A program made the position numbers and the translations under genes. A stretch of 16,978 bases of DNA from UBA7672 sp040398425 (GTDB taxonomy: Bacteria; Pseudomonadota; Alphaproteobacteria; Caulobacterales; Hyphomonadaceae). The notes below the pieces were generated by a model. It was not told where the DNA came from and did not search any database. It was given only the letters and a program-made list of their open reading frames with translations. This document shows positions 1-6,678 of the stretch, one piece after another (the stretch's first letter is position 1; each line of letters starts with the position of its first letter). The DNA is taken from NCBI GenBank assembly GCA_040398425.1, contig JBBATZ010000071.1, forward strand, positions 1-16,978, written 5' to 3'.

Positions 1-1140
1 AAGCTGCCCTCTTACGCTGTCTCGGCGAACGAGCCCGGGTCAATAATCTCTGCGGAGCATGTTGGTTCTTATCCGCCGTTCGTGTTCAGCATGTTGCTCG
101 CGGCCGCCGGTGTTGAACAACCCATAGCCATATCCGAACGTCCACATCTTTATCGGGTAAGCTATTGGTCACGTCTCGCTGATCAACCGATCAAGCTATC
201 CGGACTGGTCGCCATCCCCGAGACGAAGTCGCCGCGCGGCGTTGTTGTTTGGCTGCACGGCACCAATGACGACAGAGCCGCATCGGTCTCCGCTCCGAAC
301 TTGAATGAAGGTGTCGCGCTATCAGGGGCGTTCGCTGGCGGGAGATACATCTATGTTGCCCCTGATCTGCCAGGGCTCGGCATCTCCACCCGGGCGCAGA
401 CCTACCTGCACAATCCCAGTACCATTGATGCGACGCTCGACCTGCTTCGTGCTGCTGAAACACTCGCCTCGGACGCCGGCAGGCCCTGGCCAAACCAACT
501 TTATGTTGCTGGTTTTTCGCAGGGCGGACACGCAGCAGCGGTCGTGTCACGGGAATTGGAACGGCTGGATCGGCCAAACTGGCAGTTACGCGCCGCTGCA
601 GGCATCGCGGGCGCATACGATCTTCGCAACATCACCTTTCCATTCGCCCTAACGGGCAAATCGATCGGTCATGCAGTTTATCTGACGCTGGTGGCGCGGT
701 CATATGCGGACACATACGGGCATCCAGTACAAAGCCTGCTCACAACCGAGGCTACTCAGATCTCGGACGAATATGTCCTCGGCAAAGATGCAAATGCTGC
801 GCGCGTGCGACTTCCGCATGATCCCCGCCGACTCTTCCAGCCCGATTTCCTGGCGTCGTACGATGCTGGCCAGTCTCATTGGTTCCTGGAGGCCATGCAC
901 GACAACAGCATCACATCCTGGGCACCGCGATCCCCATATCGCGCTTATTACGGCGAGGCTGATCAGGATGTGCCTCCTGAGGACTCAATCACTTTTGTCA
1001 GGCGCGCTCGGGAATTGGGCGGCAACGCCACAGCAATCCCCGTCGGAGCCGTTGATCATTTTGGTTCGGTGTTGCGTGCACTCCCGCAGATTCGGCAATG
1101 GTTCGATGAAATTGCGAGCTCAGCCGCCTCTAGCAATTGA
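1..1140 (+). CDS. alpha/beta hydrolase, secreted-lipase-like (5' partial)
   Basis: An alpha/beta-hydrolase-fold protein similar in layout to secretory lipases and prolyl-oligopeptidase-like esterases; the likely reaction is ester hydrolysis, substrate unknown. The frame is open from base 1 and the residues before the first ATG (position 82) still look like family sequence, so the gene starts upstream of the window. The pattern WLHGTND (codons near 250-270) fits the oxyanion region. The nucleophile elbow is GFSQGG, with Ser at 517-519. An acidic pair in GEADQDVPP (961-969) and His in VDHFG (1057-1059) complete a plausible Ser-Asp-His triad. It ends with TGA at 1138-1140. Everything catalytic is present; only the N-terminus, perhaps with a signal peptide, is missing. 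The exact subfamily is uncertain. Confidence 0.8.
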   Translation, partial: KLPSYAVSANEPGSIISAEHVGSYPPFVFSMLLAAAGVEQPIAISERPHLYRVSYWSRLADQPIKLSGLVAIPETKSPRGVVVWLHGTNDDRAASVSAPNLNEGVALSGAFAGGRYIYVAPDLPGLGISTRAQTYLHNPSTIDATLDLLRAAETLASDAGRPWPNQLYVAGFSQGGHAAAVVSRELERLDRPNWQLRAAAGIAGAYDLRNITFPFALTGKSIGHAVYLTLVARSYADTYGHPVQSLLTTEATQISDEYVLGKDANAARVRLPHDPRRLFQPDFLASYDAGQSHWFLEAMHDNSITSWAPRSPYRAYYGEADQDVPPEDSITFVRRARELGGNATAIPVGAVDHFGSVLRALPQIRQWFDEIASSAASSN

Positions 1141-1216
1141 GAGCCAGTTCAGGCTGCACTGTCTGCTCAGGGGCCCGTGTCTGCCCTAACCACCCATGTG
1201 GCGATCCGGCTGAGTC

Positions 1217-1544
1217 GATCCGGTAGCGTCCACTGAGGTGGTGTAAATTCGCTGACAGAGCGCTTCGGGCGCGCGGACCGCAAGAGTCAGTGCGCGCCCG
1301 GGGCGCGGTCGCCGGGAGGGGTGGTCATCGGAGAATTCCGGCAGGGTGGCGTTGCGAGACGTACCCCCAACTGAGGATCGAACCGATGACCGACGACACT
1401 CTGCCCCAACTCCTGTCCGCTATCCAGAAGAGCGATGATGGGGATTTCCTGCGCATCCTGGCCGAGACCACTCTCAACCGGCTGATGGACTTCGACGCCG
1501 AGAACGCCATAGGCGCTGCGCGTCATGAGCGCTCTGCTGATCGA
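1217..1544 (+). mobile_element. left-end remnant of an IS256-family insertion sequence (boundaries approximate)
   Basis: The remnant is recognised from the transposase start it carries (1386-1544); the sequence before it, from about 1217, is taken as the non-coding left end. The left boundary is a guess. An 8-bp direct repeat CGATCCGG occurs at 1202-1209 and 1216-1223, but no terminal inverted repeat could be confirmed because the right end of the element is absent. The right boundary is sharp: transposase similarity stops within GCTGATCG (1536-1543), where ATPase coding sequence takes over. More than 85% of a normal IS256 element is missing, so it cannot move by itself. Confidence 0.5.
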
Positions 1545-1547
1545 TGA
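1386..1547 (+). pseudogene. IS256-family transposase, N-terminal fragment
   Basis: This encodes 53 residues starting MTDDTLPQLLSAIQ. They match the usual opening of IS256 (mutator-type) transposases: an N-terminal stretch ending in the conserved block G-A-A-R-H-E-R-S-A-D-R, which in full proteins is followed by an RNGYR-type motif. Here it is followed at once by TGA. A full transposase is about 400 residues, so the whole DDE catalytic domain is lost. The ATG at 1386 has a good ribosome site (GAGG at 1373-1376). The open frame extends upstream to 1290, but that part does not resemble the family. The fragment is non-functional and marks a past insertion or rearrangement. Confidence 0.65.
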
Positions 1548-2208
1548 CGTTCAGTACCTGTCTGACAAAGAACTTGCGGCGCTCATCGTCGCCATTCACC
1601 GAGTCAATCAAAAGCAGTTACCTATCATGTTCTTTGGAGCGGGCCTTCCGCAAATCGCTGCGCTATCCGGCGACGCAAAATCCTACGCAGAGCGGTTATT
1701 CGACTATCCGCCTATTGGCCCGCTGGACCCAGTCTCGGCGCGGGCAGCCATTCGGCAGCCAATAGAGACTGAAGAAGAATCCATATCCGACGAAGCCTTG
1801 GAACTAATCGTCAAAAAGACAGAGGGCTATCCCTACTTCCTTCAAGAGTGGGGCTACCAAGCGTGGAACATCGCTGATCGGTCGCCGATTCAAGTTGATG
1901 ACGTAGAAAGCGCTTCAAAGTCGGCACTGCGGCAACTGGACGACGGGTTCTTCAAAGTGCGCCTTGACCGCCTAACTCCCAAGGAGCGGGAATACGTCGT
2001 CGCTATGGCTCAGTTAGGCAAAGGGCCTTACCGGTCGGCGGACGTAGCCGACAAACTTGGCGAAGCGATCACGGCCCTCGGCCCCCGTCGCTCTAAGATC
2101 ATTTCAAAAGGAATGATCTACAGCCCCGCCCATGGGGACATCGACTTCACCGTTCCAATGTTCGATGATTTTCTTAGGCGAACATCTACCGGGCAAGCAT
2201 CAACTTAG
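1525..2208 (+). pseudogene. AAA ATPase (Orc1/Cdc6-like, AAA_16 type), 5'-truncated
   Basis: The reading frame resembles the C-terminal two thirds of single-protein AAA ATPases of about 350-400 residues. It opens with a Walker B strand, LLIDDVQYL (from 1534), followed by a sensor-1-like stretch (PIMFFGAGLPQI), an arginine-rich lid region and a C-terminal winged-helix part (LTPKEREYVVAMAQLG... to GDIDFTVPMFDDFLRR). The P-loop (Walker A) that must precede Walker B is absent: upstream DNA is IS256 transposase in another frame. The ATG at 1525 lies in transposase-derived sequence and has no good ribosome site. Without Walker A it cannot bind ATP normally, so it is best read as a gene truncated by the rearrangement at 1536-1543. 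The original role (often paired with mobile or defence genes) is inference. Confidence 0.65.
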
Positions 2209-2510
2209 AGCCTATGAACTTGCCGCTGCGAAGTGAGTTCGAGCCCATTACGTATCAAGTGTGAACAGGCACCGATGAGGGACCCATTCCATCGTTGTGA
2301 AATCAATCCAGTAGCGTGCCCATCGGCGCCCTAACCCTACGCCGATTCACACTCGAGGATCTGGAGGGCGGCGCGCGCTAGCGGGATAACCTTCGCGCCG
2401 GTCTTGCTGGTTTACTTCCGGAGCATCCCGAACTGAAAGTCGACCTCCGACCATTGCGGCGTGCCCGCATCTGCTTCTCGTCTAAGGACCAGAAGCAATT
2501 GCGCGCTACC
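2209..2510. other. gene-free stretch, nothing recognised
   Basis: About 300 bases between the end of the ATPase remnant and the first hipBA operator. All frames are short and none resembles a known family. No clear terminator follows the ATPase stop at 2206-2208. It may hold decayed coding sequence, in keeping with the broken genes on its left. Confidence 0.5.
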
Positions 2511-2673
2511 TTCCCGACCGGGAAGATTCATGCATCAGCCGGTGTGCACGCATCAAAATATTCCCGATCGGGAAGATTTGATCTAGTTCACGTATAAAAT
2601 GCAGCAATTATTCCCGACCGGTAAGATTGGGCTTGCATGAGGAAAAAGCTCCGGCGATCTTACCGATCGGGAA
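2511..2673. promoter_or_regulatory. four-copy palindromic operator array of hipBA-1
   Basis: Four copies of a 14-bp palindrome precede hipB-1: TTCCCGACCGGGAA (2511-2524), TTCCCGATCGGGAA (2561-2574, perfect dyad), TTCCCGACCGGTAA (2611-2624) and TTACCGATCGGGAA (2660-2673). Start-to-start distances are 50, 50 and 49 bp. The first three are followed by GATT. Copy 4 overlaps the hipB-1 ribosome-site region, eight bases before the ATG. HipB proteins are known to repress their own operons through several palindromes upstream of the gene, so these are the likely HipB-1 binding sites. The sequence differs from the E. coli TATCC-N8-GGATA operator. Confidence 0.75.
2593..2598 (+). promoter_or_regulatory. 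candidate -10 box of hipBA-1 promoter
   Basis: TATAAA (within CGTATAAAATG) is the best -10-like hexamer ahead of hipB-1. The expected -35 position would fall inside or next to operator copy 2 (2561-2574), and copy 3 (2611-2624) would lie near the start of the transcript. That arrangement would let the antitoxin block RNA polymerase. No good -35 hexamer is visible. Confidence 0.35.
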
Positions 2674-2680
2674 GACAAAC

Positions 2681-2902
2681 ATGACTCCAATTGAACTCGG
2701 AAAAATCATTCGCCGCACGAGGGAGAGCCTGAAGCTCCGCCAAGACCAGCTCGCGGGCGCCGCAGGCGTTGGTGTACGCTTCATCGGCGAGCTTGAGGCA
2801 GGCAAGCCGACGACACAAATCGGCAAGGCCCTGGCGGTACTCGACGCCCTCGGCTGCCGGGTCCTGGTCGAGACGCCCTCAGCGCTGGACACCGTTCGAT
2901 GA
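2681..2902 (+). CDS. hipB: HipB-like XRE-family antitoxin (module 1)
   Basis: A 73-residue helix-turn-helix protein. The XRE fold covers residues 5-62 (LGKIIRRTRESLKLRQDQLA, then the recognition-helix region VGVRFIGELEAGKP, then IGKALAVLDALG). It should bind the palindromes at 2511-2673, neutralise the downstream kinase and repress the operon. The ATG at 2681 is chosen: the frame could begin at TTG 2627, but that would put operator copy 4 inside the coding region and adds residues unlike the family. The ribosome site is modest (GGGAAG, 2669-2674) and overlaps operator copy 4. The stop overlaps the hipA start by four bases (ATGA), typical of translationally coupled antitoxin-toxin pairs. Confidence 0.88.
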   Translation: MTPIELGKIIRRTRESLKLRQDQLAGAAGVGVRFIGELEAGKPTTQIGKALAVLDALGCRVLVETPSALDTVR

Positions 2903-4173
2903 AAGCCGCCCTCTCGATCTGGTGGGATGGTCTCGTCGCCGGTGCATTGGCGATCGATGACGATGGGAACATGAGCTTCACCTACAGCGCAGCGTGGCTC
3001 GCCGATCCGAAGCGCCCCGCCCTGTCGCATTCATTGCCAAAGCAGACGGCGACATTTGAACGGCGCGGGGCCCGCCCATTCTTCGCGGGGCTTCTTCCAG
3101 AAGAGACGCAGAAAGAAGGCGCCGCTCGAGCGCTTGGCCTATCTAAAGGCAACGACTTCGGGTTGCTCGATGCCTTGGGAGGGGACGTCGCCGGAGCGCT
3201 CACACTTTGGCCCGAAGGCGAAACCCCGCCAGCCTATGATGGCGCGACGGCGCGTGAGCCACTGACCGATGATGCGCTCGCGAAAATTCTGGAAACCCTG
3301 CTAACACGACCGCTGCTTGCGGGCGAAGATGGTCTCCGGGTTTCGCTGGCTGGCGCGCAGGCAAAGCTGCCCGTCGTACTGGTCGAAGGACGGATCGCCC
3401 TTACAGCACCTGGCCAACCCTCGACGCACATTCTCAAGCCTTCCATCGCAAGCCTTCCTCACTCCACCGAGAACGAAGCCTTCGCCATGCGGCTGGCGGC
3501 TGCGGCTGGCCTTACCGTCGCCCCTGTCGAGCCGCGCCGCGTTGGCGAACGCACATTTCTCCTCGTATCGCGCTACGATCGGCAGCTGGGACCAGGAGGT
3601 GGATACCGGCGCCTGCATCAAGAGGACTTCTGCCAGGCGCTCTGCATCGCTCCAGAAAAGAAGTACGCCAAAGAAGAAGGTCCGACCTTCAAGATGTCAT
3701 TCCGGTTGGTTCGCGACGCGTGCCCGACCCCTGCTCCCCAGGTGCTGAAGCTTCTCGATGCGGCCCTCTTCAACCTCATCGTCGGCAACGCCGACGCGCA
3801 TGGCAAAAACTACAGCCTTCTCTACAAATCGAGCGGCTCTGAACTGGCGCCTCTCTATGACCTCATGTGCACCGCCATTTATCCTAACATCGCAACTGGG
3901 ATGGCAATGAAGTTCGGAGAGGCCCGGAAGCTCGACGAAGTTCGCGCCAAGACATGGCAGAAATTCGCCGAAGAGGTCGGCTTCAGCAGCGCGTTTGTCA
4001 GGCGGCGTGCGATGGAGTTGGCAAGAACAATTGCGGTGGCAGCTCCTGCTGTTGCAGAAGGAATTTCCGCTGCGGACTTTGACCGTCCGGCGCTGAACCG
4101 CCTCGCTGAGCTTGTCGCTGAGCGCGCCGCACGTGTTGTAGCATCGGTACGAGACGTCACGGAGCCTACCTAG
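2899..4173 (+). CDS. hipA: HipA-family Ser/Thr kinase toxin (module 1)
   Basis: 424 residues, close to E. coli HipA (440). An N-terminal HipA-N/couple domain covers roughly residues 3-105 (KRPALSHSLP at 38-47), and the kinase domain about 140-390. Key residues align well: Ser149 in RVSLAGAQAK matches the autophosphorylation serine of E. coli HipA (Ser150); Lys180 in HILKP is the ATP-binding lysine; Asp299 in GNADAHGKN is the catalytic aspartate; Asp321 in PLYDLM is the Mg-binding aspartate. The toxin is therefore probably active. E. coli HipA phosphorylates glutamyl-tRNA synthetase and induces dormancy; the target here is unknown. It overlaps hipB by 4 bp and is followed within two bases by an inverted repeat (4173-4270). 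Confidence 0.92.
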   Translation: MKAALSIWWDGLVAGALAIDDDGNMSFTYSAAWLADPKRPALSHSLPKQTATFERRGARPFFAGLLPEETQKEGAARALGLSKGNDFGLLDALGGDVAGALTLWPEGETPPAYDGATAREPLTDDALAKILETLLTRPLLAGEDGLRVSLAGAQAKLPVVLVEGRIALTAPGQPSTHILKPSIASLPHSTENEAFAMRLAAAAGLTVAPVEPRRVGERTFLLVSRYDRQLGPGGGYRRLHQEDFCQALCIAPEKKYAKEEGPTFKMSFRLVRDACPTPAPQVLKLLDAALFNLIVGNADAHGKNYSLLYKSSGSELAPLYDLMCTAIYPNIATGMAMKFGEARKLDEVRAKTWQKFAEEVGFSSAFVRRRAMELARTIAVAAPAVAEGISAADFDRPALNRLAELVAERAARVVASVRDVTEPT

Positions 4174-4270
4174 CCTGTGAACCGGCGTGGTGTCAGGACG
4201 CCGATCGGCCCGCCATCGCGTTGTCGTTGCAAGATGGCCAGAGGTTACTCGCTGCCGCCGGTTCACAGGC
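4173..4270. repeat. 98-bp segment bounded by perfect 15-bp inverted repeats
   Basis: GCCTGTGAACCGGCG at 4173-4187 is repeated as its exact reverse complement at 4256-4270, leaving 68 bp between the arms. The left arm starts on the last base of the hipA-1 stop codon, and the right arm ends just before recognisable WYL-domain sequence begins. It could be a MITE-like miniature insertion, a recombination scar, or a large stem acting as a transcription stop after hipBA. No flanking target duplication is evident. Confidence 0.6.
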
Positions 4271-4275
4271 GCGTG

Positions 4276-4659
4276 CGCCGGATTGAACCGCATGCGCTTG
4301 GCTATGACGGGTTCCGCTGGCACGCCCGCGCACGCGATGCTGAGGACGGTGCATTCAAGGACCATGTGCTGGGCCGCCTCTCGGGTGCCAGCCTGCAAGG
4401 ACCTGCCGAAGCGCCCTCCAGCACGGACCAGGACTGGCATGGTTGGGTGACGCTCACGATCGCACCCAACCCCGGCCTGTCACCGGCGCAGAAGAAAGTG
4501 ATCGAGCGCGACTATGGCATGCGGGGCAGGACTGCTGATCTCAAGGAACGCAAGGCGCTGGCCTACTACACAAAGCATCGACCTGGCCTCGATCGCGATC
4601 CAAAGGCGCCGCGGCCCTAGGACCAGCACGTAGTTCTGGTGACAGGCTCCAGCAAGTAA
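4276..4659 (+). pseudogene. WYL-domain transcriptional regulator, C-terminal remnant with nonsense codon
   Basis: Residues from RRIEPHALGYDGFRWHARA onward match the WYL ligand-binding domain and following WCX-like C-terminal region of WYL regulators (the group that includes BrxR/CapW-type defence repressors): LGRLSGA, VTLTIAPNPGLSP, ERDYGM, GLDRDP. The N-terminal winged helix-turn-helix and the first half of the WYL domain are missing; the frame can start at GTG 4177, but that leader is inverted-repeat sequence unlike the family. The frame meets TAG at 4618-4620 after KAPRP, yet continues in frame as DQHVVLVTGSSK to TAA at 4657-4659. This fits the usual RPQDQHVVLV tail with Gln (CAG) mutated to TAG. 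The gene is doubly broken and cannot act as a DNA-binding regulator. Confidence 0.72.
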
Positions 4660-4775
4660 GGGGCGGCAGGTCGGCACCGGCACAAACTGATAGCTGGCCC
4701 AGAAAACCGAGGCAGCTCAGGGGCGCCTCCCCCGTCGCCGGTCATTTTGGCCGCCTCGAACCCCACCGTTACGTA

Positions 4776-4906
4776 TCATATATTGTACCTTAACCGCCTT
4801 AGCGCCCAATATACGAACACAAGACGCTTCGCCCGTTGCAACGCTTTTCGTAACATGTCATATATTACACGTTAAATCATCTATCGTGCAATATATGACA
4901 CGTTAT
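4776..4906. promoter_or_regulatory. AT-rich repeated boxes and 16-bp inverted repeat: probable hipBA-2 operator
   Basis: The boxes TCATATATTGTACCTTAA (4776-4793), CAATATACGAACAC (4807-4820), TCATATATTACACGTTAA (4858-4875) and CAATATATGACACGTTAT (4889-4906) are related. TGTCATATATTACACG (4856-4871) and CGTGCAATATATGACA (4885-4900) also form an inverted repeat matching at 15 of 16 positions with a 13-bp spacer. The last box ends four bases before the hipB-2 ATG. The region is much more AT-rich than its surroundings. The likely ligand is the HipB-2 antitoxin; these sites share nothing with the TTCCCGATCGGGAA sites of module 1, so the two modules are probably regulated separately. Confidence 0.65.
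4836..4865 (+). promoter_or_regulatory. candidate hipBA-2 promoter
   Basis: TTGCAA (4836-4841) as -35 and ATATAT (4860-4865) as -10 with an 18-bp spacer. The -10 lies inside the left arm of the operator inverted repeat, so bound antitoxin would block it. An alternative -10 (TATATG, 4892-4897) lies so close to the ATG that it would give a leaderless message. Confidence 0.4.
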
Positions 4907-4910
4907 CATC

Positions 4911-5246
4911 ATGAAAAGCTCAGCATCCAAAACAGCGCTACCGCTCGCCGTACGGCGAGCGCTCGTCAAGCTTGGCGGCGATATCTCCGCTGCGCGCCGG
5001 CGTCGGGGCATTCCCGCCCAGCTTATGGCCGAACGCGCCTTCACCACGCGGACCACGCTGTACAAGATCGAACGTGGCGACGCGAAGGTCTCGATGGCAA
5101 GCTATGCGACCGTCCTGTTCGTGCTCGGCATGACGCAGCGCCTGGCCGAGCTCGCTGACCCAGCCGCAGATCCTCTGGGGCGCGATCTCGCCGAGGAACA
5201 GCTGCCCAAGCGGATACGGCCCAGCCAGCCTCGCGAGGGGAGCTAG
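4911..5246 (+). CDS. HipB-like XRE-family antitoxin (module 2)
   Basis: 111 residues with an XRE helix-turn-helix at about 22-74: LGGDISAARRRRGIPAQLMA, then AFTTRTTLYKIERGDAKVSM, then YATVLFVLGM. An acidic and proline-rich tail (80-111) follows and may contact the kinase. It is longer than module 1's HipB and not closely similar to it. Expected role: bind and restrain the HipA-like kinase encoded one base after its stop, and repress the operon through the repeats at 4776-4906. The ATG at 4911 has no Shine-Dalgarno sequence (upstream bases ACACGTTATCATC), so translation may be leaderless or weak; no better start exists in frame. A helix-turn-helix at this position directly before hipA supports the call. 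Confidence 0.85.
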   Translation: MKSSASKTALPLAVRRALVKLGGDISAARRRRGIPAQLMAERAFTTRTTLYKIERGDAKVSMASYATVLFVLGMTQRLAELADPAADPLGRDLAEEQLPKRIRPSQPREGS

Positions 5247-5247
5247 G

Positions 5248-6678
5248 ATGGAACGCGAACTCAGCGTCTACGTCGAGCTCAAGGGGCAAACCGCCCTGGT
5301 CGGCCGCCTGTGGGTGAAGGAGCGCCTTGGCAAGGAGTCGGCGACGTTCGAATACGACGCAAGCTGGCTCAAGAATCCTCAGAAATTCGCGCTGGGGCCC
5401 AGCCTGCCGCTCACTTCGGGGAAACATCACTCGGCCAGCGGGTTATTCAAGGCCTTCACCGACCCGGCGCCCGATCGCTGGGGGCGAAAACTCATGCGCC
5501 ACTTCGAGCAGGAGTCCGCCAAGGCCGAAGGGAGGGCAACGCGGACCTTGCTGGGGGCAGACTTCCTGGCCGGCGTCGATGACGAAATCCGGATGGGCGC
5601 TCTGCGTTTCAAACGTCCCGGAGATGATCAGTTCCTGGCCCACACAGGACGCCCTGTTCCTCCCCTCCTCGAACTGGGCGACCTTCAATCGGCAACGGAC
5701 CGTATCGAAAAGGGAAAAGCCAGGAAGAATGATATCCAGCTTGTCCTCGCGCCAGGGGGATCGCTCGGCGGAGCGCGGCCGAAAGCCACCATCCGCGACC
5801 GCAACAAGCTCCACATCGCCAAGTTTCCATGGGCGAGGGACGAATGGCCCGTCATCCAGTGGGAAGCGGCGCTGCTCAAGCTTGCGGAGAACGCTGGCAT
5901 CAGCGTTCCTCCGAACCGGATGGTGCGGGTCGGCGCCAAGCCGGTCCTGCTGATGGAAAGGTTTGATCGTGAGGCCGGAGACATACGCCTCCCCTTCATT
6001 TCCGCGATGACCGCGCTGGATGCTGAGGATGGCGCTGACGATCGAAGCTATCTCGAAATTCTCGACGTCATTCGTCAGACCGGCGCTCAACCCAGGCAGG
6101 ACGCCAGGGAACTCTGGCGTCGCATGGTCTTCAACGTGCTCGTGTCGAACACAGATGATCACTTGCGCAATCACGGCTTCCTCTGGGCGGGACAGGGATG
6201 GCGACTTTCACCGGCCTACGACATGAACCCGGCGCCACCTCACATCAGCCCCCGTATCCATGTCCTGGCGCTGGACGAACTCGATCACTCCTCGTCGATC
6301 GATATCCTGATGTCGGTCGCAGAGCATTTCGGCCTTACCGCGAACGAAGCGATGAGGATCGCCGGGGAGGTCGCCAGATCCGTCTCCACCTGGCGGGCGG
6401 CCGCTGGTGCCCAAAAGCTCACGCCCGGCGAAATCGCCTTCATGGCCGACGCCTTCGAGCATCACGACTTAAAGGCCGCCATTGCGCTTGGCGCCAAGGC
6501 GCCGCGCCATCTCACACTCCCGGGAGCGAAGATGCCCACCGACGGGGCCCCAGCGTCGCCATCAAAAGGAGAGGCGCGCAAAACAGCCAAGCAGCCGGAG
6601 GCAAAGAAGGAGCCGGCGAAGCGGGCGGCCACAAGGAAGTCACCAGCACGGAAGGCTGCACCAGCGCGCAAACGCTAG
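5248..6678 (+). CDS. HipA-like kinase toxin with long basic C-terminal tail (module 2)
   Basis: 476 residues of the HipA family, in a branch different from module 1. The N-terminal HipA domain is about residues 5-125 (GRLWV, FEYDASWL, GPSLPLTSG, DPAPDRWGRKLM). The kinase domain is about 160-415: glycine/serine loop APGGSLGGARPKA (168-180, Ser172 the possible phosphorylation site), Lys192 in HIAKFPW, catalytic Asp303 in SNTDDHLRNHG, Mg-binding Asp325 in SPAYDMNP. All key residues are kept, so it is probably active; the target is unknown. Residues 431-476 form a low-complexity Lys/Ala/Pro/Arg tail resembling histone-H1-like nucleic-acid-binding tails, absent from classical HipA. The start is supported by GAGGGGAG (5235-5242); it begins one base after the hipB-2 stop, so translation is coupled. 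Confidence 0.88.
   Translation: MERELSVYVELKGQTALVGRLWVKERLGKESATFEYDASWLKNPQKFALGPSLPLTSGKHHSASGLFKAFTDPAPDRWGRKLMRHFEQESAKAEGRATRTLLGADFLAGVDDEIRMGALRFKRPGDDQFLAHTGRPVPPLLELGDLQSATDRIEKGKARKNDIQLVLAPGGSLGGARPKATIRDRNKLHIAKFPWARDEWPVIQWEAALLKLAENAGISVPPNRMVRVGAKPVLLMERFDREAGDIRLPFISAMTALDAEDGADDRSYLEILDVIRQTGAQPRQDARELWRRMVFNVLVSNTDDHLRNHGFLWAGQGWRLSPAYDMNPAPPHISPRIHVLALDELDHSSSIDILMSVAEHFGLTANEAMRIAGEVARSVSTWRAAAGAQKLTPGEIAFMADAFEHHDLKAAIALGAKAPRHLTLPGAKMPTDGAPASPSKGEARKTAKQPEAKKEPAKRAATRKSPARKAAPARKR

Noticed and set aside
2511..2673. Regularly spaced repeats that could be taken for a CRISPR array
   Set aside because: The repeats are only 14 bp, fully palindromic and divergent. They number four, sit directly in front of a HipB gene, and the last overlaps its ribosome site. 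Operators explain them better.
2627..2680. TTG 2627 as start of hipB-1 (91 residues)
   Set aside because: It would place operator copy 4 within the coding sequence and add 18 residues not typical of the family; ATG 2681 fits better.
4177..4275. GTG at 4177 as the real start of a 147-residue protein
   Set aside because: The leader is built from the inverted repeat and does not resemble WYL proteins; homology starts mid-domain at about 4276.
3697..4440. Minus-strand open frame of 247 codons opposite hipA-1 and the WYL remnant
   Set aside because: It spans two unrelated plus-strand features with clear homology and has no recognisable domain; a shadow frame.
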